Below, one piece after another: positions 1 to 7,166 of a stretch of 11,065 nucleotides of DNA. The stretch is taken from contig DJMM01000007.1 in NCBI GenBank assembly GCA_002435365.1, positions 1 through 11,065 on the forward strand, written 5' to 3'. This DNA is from Ignavibacteriales bacterium UBA6490. Its GTDB lineage: Bacteria > Bacteroidota > Ignavibacteria > Ignavibacteriales > Ignavibacteriaceae. A program made the position numbers and the translations under genes. Under the pieces are notes generated by a model, which ran no database searches, was not told the DNA's origin, and saw only the letters and a program-made list of their open reading frames with translations. Numbering within the stretch: position 1 is the first letter of the stretch; every line of letters begins with the position of its first letter.

Positions 1-1727
1 GTATAAAAACCGGAATCGATACCGGAGACATTATGCTCCAGGTAATTCCAGTTCAGTCCCTGATCTGTTGTCTTGCAAATAAACTGACTTCCGATAGCGA
101 TTGCGCTGCTGCTGTTAAGCTTTGCCACGCCTTCAAAATCCTTATTTGTGAATCCCGGGGGAAAATTGTTTGAATGAGCAGTATCCCAAGTGACTCCGCC
201 GTCGGTGGTTCTCATCATCCACTGGTCCGGACCAAGAAGCACACCTGTATTTGCATCAAAAAAAACCACATCTCCGGATATATATCCGGGACCGCCGGTA
301 GACAAAATCTGGTTCCAGGTATCGCCGGCATCGGTAGATTTAAAGACATAATATTCGCCATAATCGTTAAGACTGAACCATGCATAGCCGGTATTCATAT
401 CGCCGAAGGTTATGCCCCCCACTTTATTTCTCGAACTGAACGGAACAGCATCCAATACAGTTTGCCATGAAATTCCGCCATCAGTTGTTTTTACAATATG
501 ACGGTTTTCCTTGAGTATAAACCCGGTCTGACTATCGGTGAAATACATATCATAGGAATCATCGGCACCCGAGCTTGATAAATATTCCCATGTTTTCCCG
601 GTGCCGTCAGGGGTAAGATAAACATCCCCGTTGCGTGTTAACGCATAACCCCTGCTGCTGAAACAGATAAGGGAATAGATTGAAGTCGGCACCGTGAAAG
701 GGAATAAATTCCAGGTAAAGCCGAAGTCGGTTGATTTAATAACATGACTGCCCGTGCCCAAAGCCCACACGTTGTCATTGCTTCCGCTTACTGCCTGCAG
801 TCCGAACGAATAATCTGCTGCAGATGTGGCCCACGTTTCACCGCCGTCAGAAGTATGGATTAAAAACGCAAGGCTGAAACCATTGCTGCCCACCCCGATA
901 CCGTCGGTTCCGTTCTTGAAATACGCATCTTTAATTCTTTCCTTGCAGGCAATTACAGACTGATTCTTCTTAACCCAGTTCACACCGCCATCGGTGGATT
1001 TATAAATCGGAACGGGCACGCCGTTAAATTCATTACCTTCACCCATGCTTACAACAGTAGTCGGGGATATCCATCGGACAGCTTTCTGATCCTTGAAAAA
1101 ATTATCCGGAACAGGAGTTGAGAATGCCCAGATTTCGCCGTTATCGGTAGTATATTTCTGCAGGTTTTTTTTAGAGCTTACCATTGCCCCGTTCTGGCCA
1201 TAGAATTCCATATCATACCAGCGGTTGGTATTATCGGTAGTCAGCAATGAATCCTTAACAGTCCAGCTAACGCCACCGTCAGTAGTTTTGAACATATAAA
1301 AGTTCTTCACCTGTCCCGCTACCACAAATCCGGTATTTTCATCAGTGAAATAGAGGATATCTGTGAGCAGGTAAGCAATACCCGGTCTCAGATCAGAAAA
1401 GACATACTCTGTCCAGGAATCACCGCCGTTGGTAGTTTTAATTAACGATCCGGCGGTTGATGCAATATACCCGACATCGGAAGAAAGGAAGTGAATTTTC
1501 TGAAGGTCTTTTGTAATTCCGGAATTTTGCTCAATCCAGGAGTTTCCCCCGTCGGTTGTTTTCATAACCAGCCCTGCATTGCCGCACAGCCATCCGGTCA
1601 TGTCATTAAGGAAAAAGATATCCCGCATCGATTCTTTAAAGTATGGGGTCAGATAGACAGAATAATTCTGTGCAAAGACAGAACCTGACAGCAGTATAAA
1701 TATCAATATGTTAAATAATCGTTTCAT
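1..1727 (-). CDS. Secreted Asp-box / Ycf48-like beta-propeller protein, 3' end beyond the window
   Basis: The frame is open from ATG 1727 to the left edge without a stop, giving 575 complete residues; the true C terminus lies outside the window. Residues 1-20 are a Sec signal peptide (basic MKR, hydrophobic core, cleavage after FAQ). The rest is a chain of about twelve repeats of 40-50 residues, each ending in an Asp-box of the form K-[ST]-T-D-G-G-x-[ST]-W, at about residues 56, 97, 147, 192, 243, 291, 331, 371, 413, 463, 506 and 552. Such repeats form beta-propeller blades in the Ycf48/BNR/sortilin-like families. A GAGG Shine-Dalgarno at 1735-1738, 7 nt before the ATG, supports the start. 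It begins 24 bp after the stop of the outer-membrane barrel gene, so it is probably the last visible gene of that operon. A T9SS sorting domain is expected past the edge by analogy with the 801-residue protein, but is not seen. No catalytic residues are recognisable; binding or adhesion is a guess. Confidence 0.9.
   Translation of the reverse strand, partial: MKRLFNILIFILLSGSVFAQNYSVYLTPYFKESMRDIFFLNDMTGWLCGNAGLVMKTTDGGNSWIEQNSGITKDLQKIHFLSSDVGYIASTAGSLIKTTNGGDSWTEYVFSDLRPGIAYLLTDILYFTDENTGFVVAGQVKNFYMFKTTDGGVSWTVKDSLLTTDNTNRWYDMEFYGQNGAMVSSKKNLQKYTTDNGEIWAFSTPVPDNFFKDQKAVRWISPTTVVSMGEGNEFNGVPVPIYKSTDGGVNWVKKNQSVIACKERIKDAYFKNGTDGIGVGSNGFSLAFLIHTSDGGETWATSAADYSFGLQAVSGSNDNVWALGTGSHVIKSTDFGFTWNLFPFTVPTSIYSLICFSSRGYALTRNGDVYLTPDGTGKTWEYLSSSGADDSYDMYFTDSQTGFILKENRHIVKTTDGGISWQTVLDAVPFSSRNKVGGITFGDMNTGYAWFSLNDYGEYYVFKSTDAGDTWNQILSTGGPGYISGDVVFFDANTGVLLGPDQWMMRTTDGGVTWDTAHSNNFPPGFTNKDFEGVAKLNSSSAIAIGSQFICKTTDQGLNWNYLEHNVSGIDSGFY
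48..1562 (-). repeat. Twelve Asp-box propeller repeats within the partial secreted protein
   Basis: Protein-level tandem repeats spaced 36-51 residues apart. Most are KTTDGGxSW or KSTDGGxNW; variants include YTTDNGEIW and LTPDGTGKTW, the latter with an extra residue. Divergence between units is high at DNA level, so this is an old repeat array rather than a recent expansion. Confidence 0.85.
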
Positions 1728-1734
1728 AATAAAA

Positions 1735-1738
1735 CCTC
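1735..1738 (-). promoter_or_regulatory. Shine-Dalgarno GAGG for the partial propeller gene
   Basis: GAGG lies 7 nt upstream of ATG 1727, inside the 24-bp gap after the preceding stop codon. It fixes the start of this gene and shows that the organism uses Shine-Dalgarno initiation at least for some genes. Confidence 0.6.
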
Positions 1739-1751
1739 GGTGTAAAAATAT

Positions 1752-3275
1752 TTAAAATGCCTTAACCCTGTATTCGAGCGAAATATTGGTGACATCCCTT
1801 TTCATATCTGAAAAGTAAGCGGACTCTCCGGATATGTTTACTGAGTAAATTAAATTTAATAGCAGCTCACCGCCGAACGGCGGCATATAGGAAAGAATAA
1901 AATTATACAGATACCTGTTCCCCGGGGTCTGGTAAAAAATAATATCCCTGTTCCTGAAATCTGTAAAATAACCGGTAGGTGCCGGCGTTTCGATCGACTT
2001 CTCATTTATGCTGCAGGAGATAATTCCGGCCGATATAAATGTTGCAGTGTTTTCGGTCCATCCCGATTTAAATCCAAGTTTAAGAGAATAAAAAGAACTT
2101 CTGGTAACAGCATTTACAACGCTGTAATAATCTTTTGTGGTGCGGGAAAAATATCCGTACCCTGCTTCTACGCCGCCCGAAATTCTTTCGCCGAACAGGT
2201 ACTCGATCCCGGCAAAAAGACTGTTTTCAGTATCCTTGTTTTTGACATAGAGAACCTGGTAGTTTAAATTTTCCGCCCAGTCTTCACTCAGCTTCATGCT
2301 GTAAGTTAAACCTGCGGTCAGACGTCTGCTTAAAGGAGAGCTCAGTACAATTCCGCCCTGATAGAAATTCATTTTCCAGAAACCATCGGAGACAGGATTT
2401 ATGGGGTCGTCCTTTACATTTATTTTGTTAAATCCGGCGCTGCCGGCAATATTCAGCTTAAGCATATCCGGATAGTCAATGAGAAAGTCGACACCTGCCG
2501 AGTAGCCGTTATTATATGCATACCTTGTTTCGGTTTTTTTTCTGAAAACATTGGGTAAGTCGTAGCCCCGGAATTTAAAAATAATAGTTTCCGTTGTAAG
2601 CGCGCCGACATCCTCCCTGTAATTGATGGTTTCAACGTTATCATACACCGCGGCTTTTAGTCCCAATGAACTGTATTCCATCAGGTTATAATTTAATCCG
2701 GCAGTAAAGTTAAATTCCCGGTTCTTTGAAGTTGGACGCGGAGATACCTGTTTCAGTCCCTGGTCGACAGAATAAGATACCGCAAGTCCCAACCCGACTT
2801 TCTCAAACAAAGTATTGCGGTATTCGGCATTCATAAGAATACCGTGCAGCCTGGAATCGCCGGTGGTACTGTCTCCGATCAGGAAGGGGGAATTGCCCGA
2901 ATAATCTTTTGAGAATATCCATTGCCATTTATTATTTTCTTTCCGCAGGAAGGAAAAGCTCCCTTTGAATATCTGGGACGAATCTATTTCCTTTTTTCCG
3001 GAGGCAGTCAGCGAATAATTTCTGATATTTCCGGGATCAACGGCTCTTCGGAACTCCCCGCTTTCGTTATAATAATCTGATTTCAGTGACAGGAGCTGGC
3101 CGCTTATTTCATAATCGAGATATGCAGGATTTCCGGAAAAATAATAAGGATTAACCTTGCTGGTTTTATCAAATATAGTCTGAAACCCGGTCTCATAATT
3201 CCGCAGCGGCTGGGATACCAGGTTAGCTGAAACAGTAAACGATAAAAGTAATATTTTAATTAATAAGCTTTTCAT
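1752..3275 (-). CDS. DUF6850-type outer-membrane beta-barrel protein
   Basis: 507 residues. Residues 1-22 are a signal peptide ending in NLVSQ. The mature part is rich in alternating aromatic and hydrophobic strands with polar turns, and ends in LEYRVKAF, a terminal Phe as expected for a strand recognised by the BAM complex. There is no plug, no Ton box and no TonB receptor signature, so it is a stand-alone barrel. The segment at about 171-188 (DQGL...SPRPTSKNREF) followed by a strand resembles the DxG...PRP region I remember from DUF6850 proteins of Bacteroides, and the position directly after a DUF4876 gene matches that family's usual context. ATG 3275 follows the upstream TAA by only 2 nt and has no good Shine-Dalgarno at normal spacing, suggesting translational coupling. 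The function of the family is unknown; a pore, or an assembly partner for the neighbouring receptor or lipoprotein, are the likely options. The barrel call is firm, the DUF name less so. Confidence 0.8.
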   Translation of the reverse strand: MKSLLIKILLLSFTVSANLVSQPLRNYETGFQTIFDKTSKVNPYYFSGNPAYLDYEISGQLLSLKSDYYNESGEFRRAVDPGNIRNYSLTASGKKEIDSSQIFKGSFSFLRKENNKWQWIFSKDYSGNSPFLIGDSTTGDSRLHGILMNAEYRNTLFEKVGLGLAVSYSVDQGLKQVSPRPTSKNREFNFTAGLNYNLMEYSSLGLKAAVYDNVETINYREDVGALTTETIIFKFRGYDLPNVFRKKTETRYAYNNGYSAGVDFLIDYPDMLKLNIAGSAGFNKINVKDDPINPVSDGFWKMNFYQGGIVLSSPLSRRLTAGLTYSMKLSEDWAENLNYQVLYVKNKDTENSLFAGIEYLFGERISGGVEAGYGYFSRTTKDYYSVVNAVTRSSFYSLKLGFKSGWTENTATFISAGIISCSINEKSIETPAPTGYFTDFRNRDIIFYQTPGNRYLYNFILSYMPPFGGELLLNLIYSVNISGESAYFSDMKRDVTNISLEYRVKAF

Positions 3276-3277
3276 TT

Positions 3278-4447
3278 TTAATGATATTCACCGGGTGTTG
3301 CTGGTTGTATAATCTGGAAATCCACGGACGAATTATTGTCGTCCTTTAAAATTCTTCTGTCCTCAGATTTTGCAGTTATCCTTTCCATGGATTTACCGGT
3401 ATAAAACTGAATTCCCCCCGTAGTTCCGGCATCCACCGAAGGATTGAGAATTTTATTTTCAAGCTTTGTAGGATCGGACATATATTCCACGCCGTCCAGG
3501 ACGCTCTTATAAGGTATCAGGAACTGGTCGTCATAAGGTTTTAATGAGTCAGCCGGATACCTGGCAATTATCAATGATCCTTTTTCACCGCCGATAAGCC
3601 AGTCGTTTCCGGAATCCTGGTAAATTTTTATCATGTTAGGCACCGCAGGGTTATCCACGTCCGGTGCATCATCTTTATAAAATTCAAAATCGGCAGCGGA
3701 AAGATCAACGCTGTTCGGAGCATTTATCCTATGGTCGATAGCATCCTCGGCACAAAGCACAAACTGTCCGGGCATAATTGGATAATCGCTGCCCGTTCCC
3801 GGAAAGATCCATATGCTTTTTGAATGAACATAATCGGGATCATCCCTGTAATGTATTCCCAGATAGGAATTAACATAAACCACTGCTATCATCAGGCTGT
3901 CCAGGTAAAGAATTGAATCGGATTGATTATATACCTCGACATACTTATCATGATAATACAGCCCTGCTCCCGGAGGGCCGCAGGCATAAATTTCACTTAT
4001 TACAAGAGGTGAGCTTCCGATAACTCTTTCCATCAATATATTTATTTCATTACCTGATCCGGGTGACAATCTGATGATCCTGTTATTGACATTTGTAAGC
4101 TTAATGTCGCCTCTGCTAACACCCTCGATTATTTTCATCTCATCGGCGGTCATCCACCTGTCGGCTGTAACAAGGTAATCATCGGAAAGAATGCCGGATA
4201 TTTCTGCTGTACCGTTTGAATCAGCCTGGATCTTATATTCCTTCCCCTGCATCTTGGATCTCAGAATAATTTCCGCATTTCTGACCATATTGCTGCCGTA
4301 CAGGGTTGACATATATCCGGAATTATCCTGAAGAATAAGTTTATATGTAATACTTCTTTCCTCATTGACCGGCATTTCCTCTATATTGCAGTTTATTCCT
4401 GCAATGGAAAGAAGAAGAAGCACTATATTTATATATTTCAATCTCAT
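3278..4447 (-). CDS. DUF4876-type lipoprotein, probably surface exposed
   Basis: 389 residues. A short hydrophobic signal ends in SIAGINC, so Cys20 is the probable lipidated residue, although Asn at -1 is not a classic lipobox residue. The mature N terminus is acidic (NIEE), resembling the export signals that send Bacteroidota lipoproteins to the cell surface. Residues 30-140 look like a beta-sandwich of carboxypeptidase-regulatory or transthyretin type. From about 148 (VISEIY...KYVEVYNQSDS) through DLSAADFE (248-255) and DVDNPAVPN (263-271) the pattern matches my recollection of DUF4876; the SEIY/EVYN start and the TPG near the C terminus also recall lamin-tail domains. ATG 4447 has AGGTG at 4452-4456, which overlaps the stop codon of the receptor gene 7 nt upstream, indicating coupled translation. 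By position it is a candidate ligand-binding partner of the receptor. No enzyme motif is visible. Confidence 0.85.
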   Translation of the reverse strand: MRLKYINIVLLLLSIAGINCNIEEMPVNEERSITYKLILQDNSGYMSTLYGSNMVRNAEIILRSKMQGKEYKIQADSNGTAEISGILSDDYLVTADRWMTADEMKIIEGVSRGDIKLTNVNNRIIRLSPGSGNEINILMERVIGSSPLVISEIYACGPPGAGLYYHDKYVEVYNQSDSILYLDSLMIAVVYVNSYLGIHYRDDPDYVHSKSIWIFPGTGSDYPIMPGQFVLCAEDAIDHRINAPNSVDLSAADFEFYKDDAPDVDNPAVPNMIKIYQDSGNDWLIGGEKGSLIIARYPADSLKPYDDQFLIPYKSVLDGVEYMSDPTKLENKILNPSVDAGTTGGIQFYTGKSMERITAKSEDRRILKDDNNSSVDFQIIQPATPGEYH

Positions 4448-4451
4448 ATTA

Positions 4452-4456
4452 CACCT
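4452..4456 (-). promoter_or_regulatory. Shine-Dalgarno AGGTG overlapping the receptor stop codon
   Basis: AGGTG sits 4 nt upstream of ATG 4447 and shares bases with the TAG stop of the receptor gene (4455-4457). A ribosome ending on the receptor would stand on this site, which favours coupled, near-equal synthesis of receptor and lipoprotein. Confidence 0.5.
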
Positions 4457-7103
4457 ACAAAGCCGTACTTAAATCCAGTCCGTAAAATATATCGGGATTC
4501 CTTCTTTCATAGCTGGGAGAAGAAGGCGAGCTTCTTCTTACTTTATAAAGCGGCTGATTGTTAAAGAAATTATTCACATAGAATGATACCGCTGCACCGG
4601 GCCACAGGGATTTGCTTACTTTAAGGTTAAACAGCCATTTGTTTGGTTTTATCTCCTCCAGCAGTTCAAAATCCTGAATTGTCCTGCGCAGGGAAGTATA
4701 TTTGGGATTGCTCCGTTCTTCCTGCGGAATTATTGTAAGTTCACCCTTGCTGGAGTAGAAGCCAACGGGCAGAATATCATCATATCCGGCTCTTCCGTCA
4801 ATCTCCAGAACCTTCTGCTGCAGGTGAAGGGTAAGCCATATGCCCAGTTCCTTTGCCTGTATATCAAACCTGTAATTAAGCAGAAGATCTTTATTATAGT
4901 TATTATATTCGTTATAAATCGGAATTACATCCAGCCCCAACTCATTAACATATCTCGGGGACGAATAGTAAGTTCCTCTTTCCTCCCCGTTTTCAGTATA
5001 TATATAGGCGGCATCAAATTTAAATATTGTATTGACTACCGGTATTTTTATTGTGGATAATGAAAACTCGATTCCGCTTGACTTCAGCCATCCGTTATTC
5101 GCGTACTGTGAATAAGTATTAAGAATTGTATCCTTAATAGTGGACTGACCCTCCAGGCCTGCCGGAAATGATTTTTTATATAAAACCACCGGTTCTTCCA
5201 GACGCTGGAACATATTCCTGGTATCATTATAATATCCGGTTATTGTGAATCCGGCAAAGTCAAACTGCTGGTCGAAACTGATCTCATATTTCTTCTGCGT
5301 ATAACCTTTAATTTCACTGTTTGCCTGTTCTCTTATATAGGTAGAAATCAGGGAATAATTGCTGTCCGGGTACTGCGGATTTACAACCGAAACGGTATCT
5401 ACTATATCAAAGTATTTTTTATCGGCATATATCATTCCCATGGGGGGAGATTTAGAAGTCGTTCCATAGCCAAGACGTATCTGGCTATCCTTGAAAATAT
5501 TCATTGAAAAATTTATACGGGGATTCAGAAAGCTTCCGTTGTGCGACTTTATGAGATCTCCCCCTCCATACAATCCTTTAATATCAAACCCGTTGGGGCG
5601 ATATACCTCGTAACGTGCACCGAACTGAAGAATAAAGGGATATCCTACATTGCCTGTTAACTTATCCTCCGCATACAGACTCAAAATGCTGTAGGCAGGA
5701 ATGGAGCTGTAATTCCTCAGGCGCGGAGTTGTGGTTACAGCACTCGGAGGGAAAAGAGGATCGAATACTATCCCGTCACCTTTGTTGAAATCATTTCTGA
5801 ACGTCAGGCCGTAAAGAAAACTGTTGAGCAGCTCCCCGGTAAAGAATTTAAGGTTGTGGCTGACATCCGTATAAATATTCCATACGTCGCCTTTGATATA
5901 TTTTTGACCGAGGTAAGAACCAAAAACTATACGTCCTTCTTTGGTTCCTTCAAATTCAAGATCGGATAAGACGATATTATCGCGCGAAACAAGCTGCTGG
6001 CTGTAAGAGTTCTGCTTTGTATACGAGAGAGATAACCGGGCTGATAATCTGTTAAATGAAGTATAAATTCTTGAATAATCCAGGGTATATTTTATGTTCA
6101 GGTCACGGTTATACCAGGCATCCCTTAACGCATAGCCGGGCTGTTCCTTATATTCATCGAAAGCCCTGGTTATATATAGAACATTTTTAAGCTCAAAACT
6201 CTCTGCGGAATTTTCCAGCGACACCTGCCCGGCAATTCTGGTATATCCGTCCCCTTTGAGACGAATATCCCTGTCGGAGGAAGCTAGATTAAAATTAACA
6301 TTCGCAACCCAGTCCGACAGACGGAATCCGCCGGATAAATTAAATTCATAAAGCTGTGGATTATATTTTATTTTGGATTTCAGGGGATCCGCCGACGCTT
6401 TTGTTTTGACAATAAGCAGACCGTCCACAAGGTCGCCGTACTGTGCAGAGGGAATTCCGCGGACAATATCAACTTCCTTTATATTTTCGGCGGGAATGGA
6501 TCTTAGATCCACACCGCTGTTTGCGGAAGAATAGCCGATCCCGATCTGCATATTGGCATTATTCGTCATTGGTATGCCGTCCAGAATTATCTGCGTGCCC
6601 AGTGCATCACCGCTCCTGATGGATGCCTTTTCCACATTATTGAGAGTAGGGTTGGTTGTTTCAACCCCGGGTGTAAGTTTCATAACATCATTCAGACTGG
6701 ATGCCTGCATATGTTCAATTTCTGAGGAGGTAACTTTTGTTTTGGTTTCCGGTGCGATAGGTAAAAAATCATTTTCTGCGGTAACGTATATTGTACCAAT
6801 TGTAAAAGAAGTACTGCGCATCGAGTAATTCTTTTCGGTTTTTCCGCCTTCGGTTATCGTAATCTGATCGGTTATTTTTTCATAACCCAAATATGATATT
6901 TCAACCTGGTACACACCGGGCTTTGCAAGAATCTCGAACCTGCCGTTTCTGTCCGATGCTGAACCATTCCTGGTTTCGATTAATTTTATATTGGCGGACA
7001 TCAGCGGATCGCCCTGCTCGTCTTTTATGCTGCCGGAAAAAACACCGGTTGTCTGTGCGCAAATTTCAGCAGCAAGAAAAAAAATAAATAATAATAATCT
7101 CAT
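4455..7103 (-). CDS. TonB-dependent outer-membrane receptor with carboxypeptidase-regulatory-like N-terminal domain
   Basis: 882 residues from ATG 7103; a GTG two codons upstream (7109) is the only longer alternative and lacks a ribosome site. Signal peptide 1-17 (cleavage after ICAQ). Residues 19-95 are a carboxypeptidase D regulatory-like beta-sandwich (GxIKDEQGDPLMSANI...LGYEK). A likely Ton box, TIYVTAE, follows at about 104-110. The plug spans about 117-235, with LDGIPM and VDIVRGIPSAQYG...GLLIVKTK as typical plug motifs. The remaining ~645 residues form the 22-strand barrel, of normal length for the family. It imports a ligand across the outer membrane with energy from TonB-ExbBD. The plug reads like the siderophore/vitamin type rather than the SusC type, and no SusD gene is present, so glycan uptake is not suggested. 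The substrate is unknown. It is the first gene of a tight cluster with the DUF4876-type lipoprotein and the DUF6850-type barrel. Translation start lies 13 nt after a strong hairpin. Confidence 0.93.
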   Translation of the reverse strand: MRLLLFIFFLAAEICAQTTGVFSGSIKDEQGDPLMSANIKLIETRNGSASDRNGRFEILAKPGVYQVEISYLGYEKITDQITITEGGKTEKNYSMRSTSFTIGTIYVTAENDFLPIAPETKTKVTSSEIEHMQASSLNDVMKLTPGVETTNPTLNNVEKASIRSGDALGTQIILDGIPMTNNANMQIGIGYSSANSGVDLRSIPAENIKEVDIVRGIPSAQYGDLVDGLLIVKTKASADPLKSKIKYNPQLYEFNLSGGFRLSDWVANVNFNLASSDRDIRLKGDGYTRIAGQVSLENSAESFELKNVLYITRAFDEYKEQPGYALRDAWYNRDLNIKYTLDYSRIYTSFNRLSARLSLSYTKQNSYSQQLVSRDNIVLSDLEFEGTKEGRIVFGSYLGQKYIKGDVWNIYTDVSHNLKFFTGELLNSFLYGLTFRNDFNKGDGIVFDPLFPPSAVTTTPRLRNYSSIPAYSILSLYAEDKLTGNVGYPFILQFGARYEVYRPNGFDIKGLYGGGDLIKSHNGSFLNPRINFSMNIFKDSQIRLGYGTTSKSPPMGMIYADKKYFDIVDTVSVVNPQYPDSNYSLISTYIREQANSEIKGYTQKKYEISFDQQFDFAGFTITGYYNDTRNMFQRLEEPVVLYKKSFPAGLEGQSTIKDTILNTYSQYANNGWLKSSGIEFSLSTIKIPVVNTIFKFDAAYIYTENGEERGTYYSSPRYVNELGLDVIPIYNEYNNYNKDLLLNYRFDIQAKELGIWLTLHLQQKVLEIDGRAGYDDILPVGFYSSKGELTIIPQEERSNPKYTSLRRTIQDFELLEEIKPNKWLFNLKVSKSLWPGAAVSFYVNNFFNNQPLYKVRRSSPSSPSYERRNPDIFYGLDLSTAL

Positions 7104-7116
7104 AACCACTAAATTC

Positions 7117-7142
7117 TGAAGGGACTCTTATGAGTCCCTTCA
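7117..7142 (-). terminator. Perfect 11-bp hairpin between the 801-residue gene and the receptor operon
   Basis: TGAAGGGACTC, a 4-nt loop, then GAGTCCCTTCA: a stem without mismatches located 24 nt after the stop of the upstream propeller gene. The position suits a terminator for that gene, but the tract after the stem on the minus strand (GAATTTAGTGG) is not a proper U-run. It also ends 13 nt before the receptor ATG, so it could instead be a 5' leader structure of the receptor mRNA, limiting ribosome access, or a processing or stability element. Confidence 0.5.
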
Positions 7143-7143
7143 A

Positions 7144-7149
7144 ATTATA
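7144..7149 (-). promoter_or_regulatory. Possible -10 element (TATAAT) for the receptor operon
   Basis: Minus strand reads TATAATTTG just upstream of the hairpin. It matches a sigma-70 -10 box exactly and is one base off in spacing from the Bacteroidota -7 consensus TAnnTTTG. No convincing -35/-33 element lies at the right distance (the upstream bases belong to the end of the previous gene). If used, transcription would begin inside the hairpin, which would then not act as a leader structure. Weak evidence in AT-rich DNA. Confidence 0.25.
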
Positions 7150-7166
7150 TCAATATTTGGTGCTGC

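Noticed and set aside
174..470. Plus-strand open frame of 98 codons
   Set aside because: It is antisense to the Asp-box repeats of the partial propeller gene; composition is that of a reversed TTDGG repeat and there is no ribosome site.
4455..7103. SusC-type glycan importer
   Set aside because: The plug lacks the SusC-style motif (Asp-Ala-Ser/Ala-Ala-Ile-Tyr-Gly) and no SusD or carbohydrate-active enzyme is near; it fits the general TonB receptor type better.
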